The notes under the pieces were generated by a model. It ran no database searches, was not told where the DNA came from, and worked only from the letters and a program-made list of their open reading frames with translations. Source: Pelodera strongyloides (lineage: Eukaryota; Nematoda; Chromadorea; Rhabditida; Rhabditidae). Taken from it: 64,000 nt of DNA. The position numbers and the translations under genes were made by a program. Positions 41,881 to 55,776 of this stretch are shown here, one piece after another (within the stretch, counting starts at the first letter, position 1; the number at the start of each line of letters is the position of its first letter). The DNA is taken from assembly GCA_036852015.1 (NCBI GenBank), contig JAANDG010000190.1, forward strand, positions 124,001 to 188,000. Direction: 5' to 3'.

Positions 41881-44090
41881 GATTACTGCGTTCGTTTTTG
41901 GCGGACCGCCCAGCGAAAATAATGGCGAACCGCCTGTCCACCTGCATGGCGGATATGTCAATTGAATAATTTTCGCTAGGCGCTTCGCTGTTTTGCTACA
42001 AATAGTGTAGCATCCCCTCTCGCCGGAGAGACGCAGACAAGGGAGCATATTAAACCACGCTATAAACTGCGGATTAATAATAAAACACGCTCCACACAAA
42101 TAAACCCATATCCATAACCAGCAAATGAGGCTCAATTCTTTTATAAGCAAATAACAAGTAAACAATAATAAAAAACGCAACCAATCGTTCAGTGCAGGTG
42201 TTCCAAGATAAATACATTGGCGAAAAATTAGTGTCTCTATCAGAGGTAATCAGTCCTCCTCTAGCTCTCCACTCATTTAGCAGTGAAATCAATATCAAAA
42301 GAAATAGTGAAAATCCGAGCACAACCATAATCATAGTCCTACTTATACATAGTCGCACAGTAACCGTTTTCGATCAAAAGTAACGTTCGAAGACAAACAA
42401 CCAAGATAAAGATAGACCATATCAACAAACATGCAAAGGAAGTACAACTACCTTATCTGATACAAAGTAAAATATCAAGAAACCGGGAGCTGCCGCGTGC
42501 TAATGATTGTCATTGCAGTTACAAACATATAAACTCCATTCCTATGATCGGGACACCAGGCAAATGTCTACATAAACACTAATAAGCATGTCAAATTTTG
42601 CAATCAAGGAACGAACAACTTAGAATTATTATTAATGAATATAATCTCAATAAAAAGTTAATTTGTTAACAGACGGCGACGACTAAATGGCAAAAGGTCG
42701 GACGAAACTAATTGGGCTATACAAGATGCTCGAGGACGAGGATCGGCGATCTGGCACATAGAAGAATGCAGCCTTATGCGATCCTGCTCCTGCTGATGAA
42801 GTCTAACGCTTCTCCGCCAATCGAAGGTCCGATTTCCTTTTCCCTGAAAAACAACCGCGTGAGAAATATAATTAGAGACGGATACAGATCAAATATACTA
42901 TATTTAGTAGGTACAATACATAATATAAAACACAGACTTGCGTCTGATTGGATACGCGTGCATCGATTATAGGAATCAATGGAGTGCCAAAATTGTGCGC
43001 TAGTTAAAATAATTCGACAGAGTTAACAAAACGCGCACAAAAAAAAACGGTTGAATAATCGAAAAAATAATTAAACAAACCTTGTGCGTAGCGATCTCTT
43101 CTAACTTCTGACTCTGTTCTCCGCAGTCCGCATAGTAACGAGCTTCGTACGTGGTACGGTCCGCTTAATTTAACGCTACTTCATGTGGTCGTTGGCCGTC
43201 ATATGTTTCCATCTAAAAACGGACACACATTAAGAAACACGGTTGAGGATTTAGTACTTTTGCCGGGCGGGGGAGGGTGCCGTAGGGTGCCGTAACCTCA
43301 CGCACATACACCGCTTAACCATCACCATACTTAAACGAGAATTGTAAGTAAATAGACTGTGTCGAAACCTCGAGCTTTCTACTAACCCCGGAAGGCAGTT
43401 TGGACAGGCATAAAAACAATTTCAAACTTCAAACGGTATTAACGGAAGTATGAAGATCGACGATTCTACCTATGACTATTTTCAATAATTTTACTTACGT
43501 ACCTTCCTTCTTCATCCGTTTTCGTACTGGTTTCATCGTTTATTCCTTCCGCAGCCCTCTTCACTTCTTCATTTCTTCATGAGCCTGTGTCTGACCGAGA
43601 CTGAAATGAAGCTATGCTTTGTTTACCATAAATGTAACGCACAACACGAAGTAATACGGACACGGACGAGGAGAAATAGGTAAAGAAAGTAAAATGTTTT
43701 GGCCATTTCATTGAACTCCAAAGTAACCGAACAAAACGTTTACTTTCGTTTCCAAAACTCAGGCCATATGGAAACACTGGAATATTCTTTATATACGTTA
43801 AAAATAACAACAACAAATCTTTACACAATAAAGAAAAACATAGAAAGAAGTGAAACGCTGAAAAAAACACGTTTTTGAGAAAATCAATCGGGCCGAAAAT
43901 GTTTCTCTGTGATGCACGATACTACAGTATATCCACACAATTTACGACTATTTTTAACCCGCGAAGCGCCTACAGTAGCTTGCTTTCGCCAGCGAATTAG
44001 GCAGTGGAATTATTTTCGCTGGCGGGTTCGCGGGTGCAAATATTTTAGCTGGCGATCCGCCTAAGACGAACAGAGTAGCGAGTTAACCTA
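41880..44090. repeat. Pair of inverted GC-rich repeats 2.2 kb apart
   Basis: The left arm (41880-41995) has GTTCGTTTTTGGCGGACCGCC, AGCGAAAATA and TAGGCGCTTCGC. The right arm (43955-44090) has the reverse complements GCGAAGCGCCTA, TATTTTAGCTGGCG and TCCGCCTAAGACGAAC. The order is partly rearranged. The 2 kb between them contains no gene I can support. Could be a degenerate TIR element or two separate MITEs. Confidence 0.5.
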
Positions 44091-44518
44091 ACAAAAAATT
44101 AAAGTTCCTTCTCTTGTTGTGAATTTATGATTTACCCCTAATTTGTTTCGACAATGATTTTGAGAGATTGTTTGTTGAATGAAAGAAACGGAAGATCACA
44201 AATATTCTCGTCTTCCGGCGGTAATACTGTCCGTTCTCTTTATTTGGTTATATGTGACAAAGCACTGCAATGACTAACATTCTTATTCAGCCGCTTTGTC
44301 CCTCTTCAAAGTCAACCGCACCTTTATATGCAAAGCTAGGCAAAATATGGGTGTTTTATCTCCAAACGTTTGGCCGGAGAATATTTATATTTATTGTGTC
44401 TAATATTTTGTCATGTGTAGTAAAACTCTTTCCGTCGGGTGGGAGGCATATTGGCATATCCATGAAAATTTTCACCGACTAGAAGTTGAAATTTAGCAAA
44501 GTTAGAATTTGCACCCAT

Positions 44519-44673
44519 GGTATAACCGCCGGTTTTTGAAACGGCTACGGCTTTTTGACACCTATATTCGCATGCACCATCTGAAAATGAGTATGATTAG
44601 AATAAAATATCGAGCCCAATTGTAGCTCACTTATTAGCATAATATGCACAAAATCGGACATTATATCGCTTTA
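44519..44673. mobile_element. MITE copy, CCGGTTTTTGAA family
   Basis: Ends GGTATAACCGCCGGTTTTTG and AAATCGGACATTATATCGCT form degenerate inverted termini. The interior matches the 1105-1269 copy (GAGTATGATTAGAATAAAA, then ATCGAGCCCAATTGTAGC). Confidence 0.7.
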
Positions 44674-44679
44674 AAAACT

Positions 44680-47600
44680 CGACGATTAATTTCAAGTCTT
44701 ATTAGTGGAATCTTAGTGGTATCAGCAGATAAATAAAGTTCCCTAATCGCTAATTTTTTATTCTTTGATTTTATTTGAGAACATGCAGTTAAGCCGTCAA
44801 AAGTGACACCGTGTTTGTGTACTCCAATCGCGCATAAATAAAGAACATTGGCTGGATTTCGATCCATGGCTGAGAATGTTTGCTATATCTGATCAATTCT
44901 GGTTTTCCAATTGTTTGCCATTGAAATCCGTTCATTTACTTTGTGTCCTTTGCCATCTCTACTTTTTTGTCAGAGTCTACATACTAGACTGCATGCAGAC
45001 TACAGTATACAGACCCTTTAATATAAATCTAGTAGTCTGACAAAATATTGGGAAAGGGTCAGCGCAGAGCAACAAATATATAGTTTTACAAATGATAGAA
45101 GAACCGCAGATCGTTATTAGAGAATCAGCGATACAAACTAAAAGTTGATGTGCGAGCGGCGCGCTGATGGCGTGCAGCTTGCGCGCTACTTCTGTTTGGC
45201 ATGCATTTTGCACGCAGTTTTCGTTTTGCTGGACAGAAACTTTCCTCAGTGAATGCGTTCAAAAACAATTCGTGGCTATTTATGGGGAGTTCTTTTCTTT
45301 TTGTTCTTTCTTTCTTTTGAACTGCACTATCACAAAGATACTTTTATTTGTATGTTCCCATTGGGTGATACGCTGATAAGCATAAACCAATTATTGCCAC
45401 ACTTGATTGAGCTCTTCGGAGGTCCCAACATAATTTTTCTTGTTTTTAAGGGTTTCTATGTTTATTATAGTCACTGTCAAATAAGTTGAAAAAACTACAC
45501 CACTTCATGGTACTCTGTTGAACTTGGAATGTATATAAATATAACTCTTCATTCAAAGCAAAAAAATGTAGCACATGTACATGTACAATGGCAAAGAAAG
45601 AGAAAACACAAACAGGCTAGGCTCGTTTAAGAGGCCCAGCAACTCACGCGGTGCGGTAACCGTGTTTTCTAGTTCGTACTAATTTTCCTAATCTTAATTT
45701 TCCTTCGCAAATTGACCTTTCTAAACTTCAAGTATTTTGTTTAATTCCTGGTCCATCTGTCAATGAGTCAATGTTCATAAATATACGCCATATTATACGT
45801 GCAAACAGCATTGTCAATAGGCTCTTTGAATATATTTGCATTTTTATTGGAGTGCTGTGCTCATCTTCTCTTTATATAGTTTTGTTTTTGCATAGTTGTA
45901 CGGAGATAAAACTACAGTAGTAATCATTGTTTTTCTCTTACAAATCATTATATTTTCAAAAGTAAAAGTGTAAATGTCATAAGCAAGGAAGATAATTAAT
46001 GTATTCTCAATAGATACATCTAGGTCTTTTAGTACGGCCCGTTCACCCGCTCTCTACACCTACACTAACGTTAACTGCTCCAGAGAAAATTAATCTCTGT
46101 TAGTTTTAGAACAGTTGTTACGCTAGATGAAGGTCTCTCTTCTGTAAGATTAGTGGTGCAAATGTAGAAAAGTTTGAATTCAAAAGCTTTTGTTTTATTG
46201 AGTTTACTGCTATCAATGTTTACCTATCTCCAGTTTCGACTGGCCACTTCCTCTCTTATTATAGTTCCTGTGAAATTCCAAAATGTCATAGGCCCCATCG
46301 TCTTCATGTTTTTGCTGGCTAACTAATTGCACTGCGTAATATCAAACAGCTGCGCCCAGGTGTCATCCACTAGATGCATTTTTTACCTTGTTATAACCTC
46401 TAAAACGAATGGATCTAGGAGAGGAGAAGTCCCTCTTTTCTGGGCTAAACGGTTTTTGATACTTATGTGTTTAGGCATTTTTCATGGCAGCTAAGCCATT
46501 ACTTTATGGGACTTCTCATGCTACCAAGTCAGATTACCTTTTAGGTTTGTTTGTTAAATTTGATTTGTCAGGATTGTCTATTTTTAAATACATTTTACAT
46601 GAAAATCTAGTTAGATGGTCGAACGATGTACAAAACGGGTTGTCTCTCCAGATACAATGATTGCGTCACAATTAGTTAGTACAACTAAAAGAATTTCCCG
46701 TTGATGATTATAGATTCTCTCCTGCGCTTGTATTGCATGGATGTTGAAAATTTTGAAGAGGCGTTACATTTTGTGGTTTTCCGGTGGTTTCTTTTCTTGT
46801 CTCTTTTACACCCTCTGAAAACAAGCCTGTGCATTTCTTTCTGCATGGCCAGCTGCTCATTTTGTTGTCGCCGATTTTAGTTAAGCAGACCCTTTTCATA
46901 AAGCTTAGTCTTAGTGTCAGTCATTTTTTTTCTCGTATTACGGTTTGCCATATTTTCTATTACCTATGAAACTCAACTCTCGAAGAAAACCTACATAATC
47001 TAAATGCAAGTTGTACGTAACAACCTACAGGCGGCGCAGCTAGAAATGCTGTGCGCCGCTCTCACGCCTCATTGTACGCTAAAAGTCTGCCACATGGCGG
47101 GCAAAGAAAACAGCCCTTGCACGCCACCTTTCATATTCTTAGGCACAGCTTTCTTATTAGAAACAACTTGTCTACAGGATAAAGTACTATTACCGTGCCA
47201 TTAGTCGCAAAAAGTTTTTAAAGTTATTGATCCTAGTTGGATTCTTTTCATTCAGTAAATGTAAAGTCTGTAAAGTAATTAAAACATTTGTTGACCTTTG
47301 CGACACGTACTGTTTTCGCTCTTAAATGTCGGTGATTCGCTTAATTAGGTGAAAATGTTAATCTTGAACATGGTGCCATTTTTCACCCACTCATTTTGCC
47401 AATTTAAAAGGCAAACTGTACAAGTGGCGGGTTTGGGTATTTTTTAGACTACAATTCTCTCGTTTTTTTTCCTTTTCGGCATGCGACCGGTTTTGGTTCT
47501 GTATGTATTTGGTGCCTCATACAAAGGCGCAATTTTGTTTGGTATATACACACAGAAAAGAGACCTTGTTTGGTAGTTCTTCAATTTAAATATAAGACTT

Positions 47601-50600
47601 TTAATAGTGACTTGCTTACTGCGTCTCACAATTTTCCGCGTATTCTTAAATATTGCACACTCTGTAACCTCTTTCTCTCATAGCTCTCTTTATACATATG
47701 TTTTTTTTAGTAGAGAAACTACAGTGTGCGAACTTTCTTAGATCGATCGTAGATGCCACATCTATATGTATACATATGTGTATGAGATGCATGTCGATTA
47801 GTCATCATTTCACCCTTTTCTATTGGTATATCGTATATCGGCTGATCGTACGAAACAATATGTTGTGTAAATTACGTGCAGTTTTCCCATGTTTTGTATA
47901 TTGATGGAAAGCAGAAAAGCCTGTAATATTTTTCTACACAGAGTGCAAGAATACAATAAATAATATATAAATGCTTTTATATAACTAACGTTATGTATAT
48001 TGATGGACCTATTAGTCCTCTTATTTGTTCAAATATAAGGCCTCTATCATTTATCAAAGGCAAATATGAAACAGTGCAAATATTTCCATTTCTGTTTAAA
48101 ATTCTAAAAAATTAGGTCTGCAGTTTTCATAGTTTATTTTCCTAGAATACATTTTATCCTCCAGACTTTTGTTGTATTATTCTTCACGCATCAGATAACG
48201 CTTCTCAGTTGACAAATCGGTTAAAACTGGCCATGAATAATGAGCAACGAATTCAGATGTTTATCTTAACCGAATGATTGATTTTCGAGGAAATTGTGGT
48301 TTGTTCAAATTCATTGCAACACGACGTGGGTGTTGCGCTGCGAGGATCTACGGCTAAGCGAGTTACCTGGAGAAGCCTGGGCGATAGAAAAAGGGTTCGC
48401 GGCTATTGGTGTGCGCACTGTTTTATTCTCCGCCATTACAAAATCCTTACGCCGCACTGTAACAATTGTTTTGCTCTATGGCCCCGTGTATCGAAAGCGA
48501 AAACGTCGTTGTATGTCAAGGCTAGTTAATATATAATTGACAACATATGACAAATTTCCAGAATAATTAAGATTCACACGGTTCACGGTTGGTTGCAGTT
48601 AATACATCCAATTCATCCATGTTTTGCACTTTTTCTTTTTTTACCTGTGCAATTTAACGGAAACTGTTGGTTTGGCACGACATTAGTACAACATCTACTC
48701 GCGCGGAATCTTTTTTATTGCCGTTTTAATTGGTGCGCCAGATAGTGCGAGTCCGCCCCTTATTCTGTGGTCATGTTTGCTGGTGTAACCTTGAAAAACC
48801 ACCCCCAATTTAGTTGTCCTCCGTTGCAAAGCTCGGATTTTGTTGGGTGCATTCTGCAATTTTAACTTTTTTTAGCCTGTTGGCTGGTTTGTAGAAGCAC
48901 GTTAAAGGGATAGGTTCACCTCGAATTGCACCTTTTTTATAATTTATGTTGATAGTATGACCTATGACGGTCAAAATGCGAAAATTGCAGTAAATTTCCT
49001 TTGCTCCCCGTAGTAGGAGAGCTTGCTCAAAAAAGCTCAACTACCTCGAATCTATAAAACAATTGGACTACCGTAGCCATGGTAAGTGGGAAATAGCGCA
49101 GGAGGGCTGGAGGTGCAGATATTGTTGTGATAGACAGAGGATGATAAAAGGGCCATGTATTTTCTAGCGTATGTCCTTTTTGAATGCTTTAAAAAACTCT
49201 ACAGGTTTTCAGTCCTAGTGCCTGCGCATCCCTTTACTAAAAATTGATTTTCTCATTTCATTTGGTTCATTTTCTTCATCTTTATCGGGGAATAAATGTC
49301 AACAATTCAGTTACAACGATAATCTTTTCTGTAAACATTTTCTATTCTATTCGTTGAGCATAGATAGTTTTTTTTTATACTGTGTCATGTTTTCACTTAT
49401 AATTTATGCGGTTGTTTTTAGTTTTTTTTTATTGGCGTAGCATAACATTTAAAAATGAAAATGTATCGCTAGTCTCAAGTTTTCTCAGGGTCAAAAAAAG
49501 GCCACTATCAAAAAAAAATTATAACTCAAACGAAAGAAAAAAGACTAAATTGTCTAGCTACCGCTAGGATAAGAATTTTGTCACAGTATAAAATATGTCA
49601 TCTAATTAAGCGATCACCTTCTCTCCGTATAATTTGTTCCAATTGTTCTTGTCGATGTAAATAAATGTCCGGTTTGCTCTGACTATCCAGCCCCTGCGCG
49701 TGCCTGAGTGTGCAAGGGTGCGCCTTTTCTTGATAAATGACAACCGATCAAATTGACACATTTTTTTGTGCGTGGTGAAATTTAGCTTGAAGCGGGTTTC
49801 CATAGGTGGTATTGGTGGTAATGATTGTAAAAAAGGTGCCAAATTTCCAAAAACAAGGAAGCGTTTTTCACGAAAAAGTTTGTTGTGAAACAGAAATGGA
49901 ATGCGAGATTTTGAAGAAAATTATACTAGTTGTTCACACAAGGAGATATGTCGAGAGATTGAACTACTCACCCACGGAATATGACAGGTTCGCATTGAAA
50001 TTGACCCTGAACTAGCGAAGACTTTCCGCTAATTGCTCCTAATTCACAATGACAGTTTTCCACGGTTGACATCTTTTTTTTTTCATTTAATGCGTTTGTT
50101 TCTCCTTTTCTTGTCAATTCCATTTTCATACATTTATGGAACCCTGCCCTGCTACTGAGCCGCTCAAACAAAGAGAGCCCGAGCCCAGGCGCGCCATAAG
50201 TGCGCGGCATTTATATAAAGACCATATTTATCTTTTGCGTACTCGCGGCGAAGTTAACTTAATCTTGCTAATCAGTACCAAAATTATACCTATACTATAC
50301 CGGTGAAGCTGACAGACGTTATTAGTTATTATTTCTCGTTTTTGACGAAAAAGTGAGATAACTGACGATTTGACGATTTGACAGTTTCATCCTTGGATAG
50401 TTACATATGGATATGTGTCTGTATTCTTGGTTATAAACTACACTCCCGGATGCCCAATTTTTCTCGTCTAATCTTTCCTTCCTTCCCGCAAGCAATTATC
50501 CAGTTAGCAAATTGCCTTTATGTGAGAATTAGCAGAAGTCAGAAATGCAAAAAAGTGACACTGTTTGCGCGCAAATTATAAACAAAGCTTGATTATCCTG

Positions 50601-51900
50601 GGAAAGACTTTGCTCGAACCTCCTTTTAGATACAGAGTGTGCTCTTCAATTAATTTAACCTCTTCACTGTTCTAATGGACAACAGAGATCATAGTGCTCA
50701 CGGGATCCCTGATGAGCTGACTAATACTTAAAATGTGCGCCTCGATATGCACTGAACTAAACTAGCCATATTGTATCTAAACTCTTTTCTCGCACACTAC
50801 TCTGGTTTCCTGGCTTGATACCTTATCCTCTTGCAAATCATTTACTCGTTTCCTTGTTGTGTCTTTTGGAATACCCGGATACGAGAACTAAGGATAATCT
50901 TTTCTTTCTTGGACTGATTATTATTCTCTCCCTCTCTCTTTATTTTAGACTCTCTTCTTCATCTCTTTCCATCTCTCTCTCTCTCCCTATCTCTCACGCT
51001 CTCGCACCGAGCTGAATAGTTGAACCAAAACTGTATCACGTCCTTGGATGTCTTTGCCTAATCACTACACCACTTGGATCACCTTTTCCTAGTTTTCTTT
51101 ATCCACAAAAAGGCTTCAGCTTAACTTTCCCACAACGTCGACAACTTGTTCTATGGTACTATCTACTATCTTACTGTACTTAGTCAATGTCTTTATTAAA
51201 AATACTGTCATTTCTTTTAGCTGGCTTGTGAACTGTGACTCACCGTAGCGTTTTATTTTTCATATCATATTGAATGCAAGACAATAAATGTTAATCAATA
51301 AATGACAAGAAAATAAATGTTAATAAATGTTAATCTCAAGGCTCAGTCAGAACTAGCCATCTCTTTTCGTAAAAATACTTTTGTTAAAAAAACTGTTTAT
51401 TCAGCTTTTGGATGGTCGCTTTGTGTGTAAAACATTCAGATATGTGGATTGTGGACAACGATATTTGAATTTTCGTATCGTACATTCATGTGAAAGATTT
51501 AATTAAATTGTCCATTTAATAATGCATTCACACCAAAATTGTACTCTATATTTACCGATTAGCTGTTACGACTTTTCCCAGTTGTGGGCCAATGAGCGAA
51601 CTCGTATACGGTGAACTTGTTGGCCGAATCCCAATTTTGATGGATAACCATTTGTGAAACGACCTATTAGTCCCCTAAATTTATTTAGAAGTCACTTACT
51701 TTTATGCGTACATTCGTATTTATGCACTATTTCTCCCTGTTGCAGTTAATTCGAAAGAATACGTATTACATATTGTTACTTGTGGAAACTCGTTGTCTCT
51801 ATTGTGCACTTCATTTTTTTTCTGAACTTTTAACTTCTGACATTTGCTATGAGGGACAATATATTCTCGTTATGTTGTTTCAGTGTTTGTACTTTTTTTT
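44680..51900. other. Gene-poor AT-rich interval
   Basis: About 7 kb without a supportable gene. 48294-48536 has a less AT-rich open frame (product includes LSELPGEAWAIEKGFAA) that could be an isolated exon or relic, and 47004-47204 another; neither has convincing partners. 50930-51000 is CT-rich simple sequence. Confidence 0.45.
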
Positions 51901-51959
51901 CAATAAGTATCACTAATTATCAAATTATTTTACCAATTTTCAGGTGTAACCAAGAAAAT

Positions 51960-54666
51960 ATGGTTTCTAAATTTCTGTCCTCTATATGGGGACGAAAAGG
52001 CAAGGACAAGAAGATTCAAGGACCTCAGGTTCAGGATCAAGCAGCCGAAAAGAACGTAGCTACAGTCCGAATCCCAGATCGACAGAGACCCTACTCTGAG
52101 TTTATTTTGTCGCCGACGATCCGGGACACTGAGGAGTTCAATTATAGGTTAGTATAGATTACCTTGGTTTCTACTTATACATTCATGTGTTCAGCAATTT
52201 ACATTACTCATATCCTCATATGGATATTTGTTACTCAACCTTCATGCACTTGCCATACCTAATTATTTTTGTGGTCTAATTGTAAGAAGTATTGAGTATT
52301 CAATACTGTAACTGAGCAGAAGAAAACCTTTCTGAGGCCGCATCCACCAACAGTTTTTTTGTCTGGGTGGGGGTCTTATTTGCAGGGTGAGAGTTAATGC
52401 CGATCCACCAGCATTTTTAGCTCTCACTCTCATCAATTTTCCAATCCACCAAAAACTCTAACTCACACCCAGAGTGAGAGGTGTGGTGAGCATTATCTTC
52501 CCCCAAGAAATAGGCGGGGGAGATAAAAAATTAACTCTCACCCAAGCAAAATATTGTAAATTTGACATTTTTTGTTTTATTTTCATATTTAACAATTGTT
52601 TCGGAAAGTGATATAAAACATATTTATAATAACTAAATAGGAAAATTTCAAGATATTTTTTTGCGATTCACATTTTTATTTTACTGAATAAAAATGTGAA
52701 TGCCATTTTGAGCAACATTTTTTATGAATGAGAGCAGTTATATTCATGGCTGAAGGATAACAACAAAAATTGTGAAAAAAAAAACACAAGAAAAAAATTC
52801 GGGAAATAAGGTAGAATTGTATAAAAGGGAGGGAAATAACGTCGAAGAAGAAATCAATACAATTTTGCTTTTATACAACTGTGAACAACAAGATTTTCGT
52901 GTATAATCAATAAATATCACGGGTGAAGTGTCAGGTTCACCCGAAACGTTGGTGGATTGCAAAAGGTTGCAAGGTGGACTCTCACCTGGAATACGGAATT
53001 ACTCTCAACCATTAGCTCTAACTCTCATCCTGGGTGAGGGTTACACCCAAAATATGTCTCACTCTCACCCTGGGTGTCACTCTCACCCTCACCCTGGGTG
53101 AGAGTTCGTTGGTGGGCCGGGCCTCTGAATTGTAAATAGCGTAGGGCTTACACGACATCAGTTGGAAAAAGTAACACGGGAAGAAAATTTTTTAACCGGT
53201 TATTCCTCGAGGCAGTACTAGCTAGCTAACTGGTGTCTTGTAGGGGGTTGCGACCCAAGCGACGGGGGCAAACCGTGTCATACCTATCATATAGTGGTTC
53301 GTTAAAAATTGCCCTACATAATTCTGTGATGTAACCTTCATGGTCCTTAAAATCTCGAGTTATCCTAATCTGCATATGATATTCAGCCCGGTGCCATCTT
53401 CATCGTCTGGCACCTCCAGATTCTGTACTGCTCTCCTAACTCCGCCCACTTCGTTGTCTAATGGTCGGGCGTCTCCTACTCCAGTGGGCTATCCTGCACC
53501 TCAGCGCGCATCTTACTGTCCTCTGACCCCAGAGAGTTCTCACGCACCATCAACATCGGCTGCCGGGAGTCCGGGAGGTTCAAACTCTTGCTCACATTCT
53601 TCTGTATCCAGCTCAAACTACGAGCACTCGACTACAAAAGCGCAAACCACAAACGACGAACTACAATCAACAGTTCCGCATTTATCAACACAACAGTGGT
53701 TGCAAGGTGAGCTTTCCTTTAGAAATTTTATTTTTGGGTCCTAATTACTATAATTGTCAGATGCAAAAACTAGTTGATTTTGCCTGGAATAGTGGTGCAA
53801 GGTGAGCTTTCCTTTAGAAATTTTATTTTTTGGTCCTAATTACTATAATTGTCAGATGCAAAAACTGATTTTACCTGGAACCTGAATTTTACCTGAATAT
53901 AAACGTGCAAAAGTTTTCTGAATGTGAAAATAATATGTTTTGTGGAAATTTGAGATTTCAAATTACTTGACCCACATTCTAAAGTGACGCAATTCATGAT
54001 CTTTCATAGAAAACACGTAGAGGCCCGGAAGTTAATTCAGCTACTTATAGAACTGCACCGTCAACTGGGAAGGCAAACGACGTTAGAAGAAGAAGACGAA
54101 ATGCTTCTCAAATCAACGCAATCTGATAGTTGGGAGGTTCAGGTCGGTATTCTCTTACTAAGCATTACACAGTCTTTCGTCACCAAGTCTAATAGTTTTT
54201 CTGGAACATTGTAAATATTAACCTTAATTAATTAAACGAAGAATATTATTATTATATCAGTCAGTTATTTGAAAGCAATCAACATAACATTCAAAACTGT
54301 TTTTTTCATCACCGGAATTTAGATTTCAAATCAGTTCTTACTTGCCCTACACTACATTCAATTCCCTAACCTAATCCTTCGACAGACGAGGACCAATTCT
54401 CTAAAGACCTTTTCTTTATTGTAGAGTCTTTAATCCTCCGCTTCTTTCTAAACTGCGGTCCGAAGTCCGAAGTCAATTTGGACCATCTTAAACAGTGTAT
54501 TTGAATTAACATAAGACAACTAAAATACTACTAGGAAAAGCACGTGCAAAAATGTTGTTCAAAATGCTCAACATCTACCAGCGAAGTAATGAATACCAGA
54601 GTGCAAAATCTGCAAAACCAAGTAGCGCTTCTCAAACAAACAGTGCTAGATTATGCATGTGCATAA
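51960..54666 (+). CDS. Unrecognised 265-aa protein, Ser/Pro-rich with coiled-coil end
   Basis: Four exons: 51960-52147, 53387-53706, 53985-54142 and 54535-54666 (TAA). Phases 2, 1 and 0 close at each junction. The N-terminus is basic (MVSKFLSSIWGRKGKDKK). Residues about 63-168 are Ser/Pro/Thr-rich and likely disordered (SNGRASPTPVGYPAPQRASY). The third exon is a helix, EARKLIQLLIELHRQLGRQT plus an acidic EEEDE, and the last has CCSKCS and a heptad-rich end (RVQNLQNQVALLKQTVLDYA). Start: the ATG 17 bases after a TTTTCAG acceptor or trans-splice-like site. Family not recognised; possibly an adaptor that dimerises through its C-terminus. The weakest junction is the acceptor AAAG at 53984. Confidence 0.65.
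52331..53127. mobile_element. MITE rich in CACCCNGGGTG palindromes
   Basis: The left end CTGAGGCCGCATCCACCAAC and right end GTTGGTGGGCCGGGCCTCTG are inverted. Inside both arms CTCTCACCCTGGGTGAGAGT-type palindromes recur many times, and the arms face each other around about 350 bp of AT-rich spacer. Non-coding, in intron 1 of the 265-aa gene. Confidence 0.75.
53695..53880. repeat. Tandem duplication of about 96 bp across a splice donor
   Basis: TGCAAGGTGAGCTTTCCTTT and the following TAGAAATTTTATTTTT...CTATAATTGTCAGATGCAAA occur at 53701 and again at about 53797, nearly identical. The first copy holds the donor of exon 2 of the 265-aa gene; the second provides an identical donor-like CAAG|GTGAGC. 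Confidence 0.85.
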
Positions 54667-55434
54667 AATAAAACTATAATTATTCTTCACACAACACATT
54701 ATCAAATCATTTATGTTTCCTAAAACACAGCCAGTTTTCTCTAACTGTGCATTTTGCCGTACGCTTTACCACCATGAACTGTCTGTAAATTCTTTGAGAG
54801 AATTAAGCCTATTTCTTTAGTTACCCAACAAAAGTCTCATTATTTTCTGGTCAATTGTTTCTTTTGAATAGTTGATAGCCGATTGACCTTGTTACAATAT
54901 ATGTGTTTGTAATATGATACATTCACTTTGTCATTGTGTGTTATAAGCCGCCGCGCTAGCAATGCGAACGGTTAAGGTGTGCCTTTTTGAATTACCATTC
55001 TCGTAGGGCGGTGTTGCCTGAGTAACTTGATATCTTAAAGGTAGAGAGAATCACATATGTATCGATGGTCTCAACCTTTTCTGCTAGTCACAGAAGAAAA
55101 TATTTCTTAATCTAATTACAGTTTCTTGTTTTTTGTTCCTTCGAGATATCTGGTAGAACATTGTTGAACCATTTTAAATAGCTGACTATCTACTTCGGCA
55201 TTCTGCGCAAATATTACTCACAATAAAAAGTTGGTTGGCAGGGTTTGGTAAAGGTGAAAAAGCCAAAAGCTTTCTTTGTTCATTGCCACACGCTTGCCAT
55301 TCATAAATTAAAGCGAAGAATGGCGGTCCCGAAGAAGTACGCAGACACTTACTCATTCCAACCATAACTTTTACAGCAAATATAACGTTCTTTTGGACGA
55401 TATACTTCCGTTCAAATCAGTTGTGCATCAAAGA

Positions 55435-55611
55435 GGTATAACGGCTGGTTTTTGAAACGTATGCTGGATCTCGTATTCCCAAGTGGTGTATGCAAACGAC
55501 TGCGTGATATTGCGCGATTTTCTTGGTCTAATTATATTCACTTATATATACAACATTTGAGAATCCATTTGTCCAACTAGGTTTCAAAAACCGGTTGTTA
55601 CGTCGCTTTAA
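55435..55611. mobile_element. MITE copy, CCGGTTTTTGAA family
   Basis: Left AGGTATAACGGCTGGTTTTT and right TTTCAAAAACCGGTTGTTAC, ending CGCTTTAAAGCG. The right end is shared with the start of the adjacent copy. Confidence 0.75.
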
Positions 55612-55776
55612 AGCGAAATATCGGAAACACATCGAGTTCACCAGCCTTCTTATGCAGCTTATGCAAATGAACATAAATTAGAAAAAAAACCCGGGATAAA
55701 TTCGAGCAACTATGCATAAATACGTAAGAATTCAGTTGTCCACGATGAGTTTCAAAAACCGGCTCGTTCGCTTTAA
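55605..55776. mobile_element. MITE copy adjacent to previous
   Basis: Begins TTTAAAGCGAAATATCGGAA and ends GTTTCAAAAACCGGCTCGTT then CGCTTTAA. The left end is degenerate, the right end typical. The two copies abut at TTTAAA, suggesting insertion into an end of the first. Confidence 0.6.

Noticed and set aside
48278..48536. Possible coding gene
   Set aside because: Fairly open and less AT-rich, but no neighbouring exons, domain or splice sites that form a gene.
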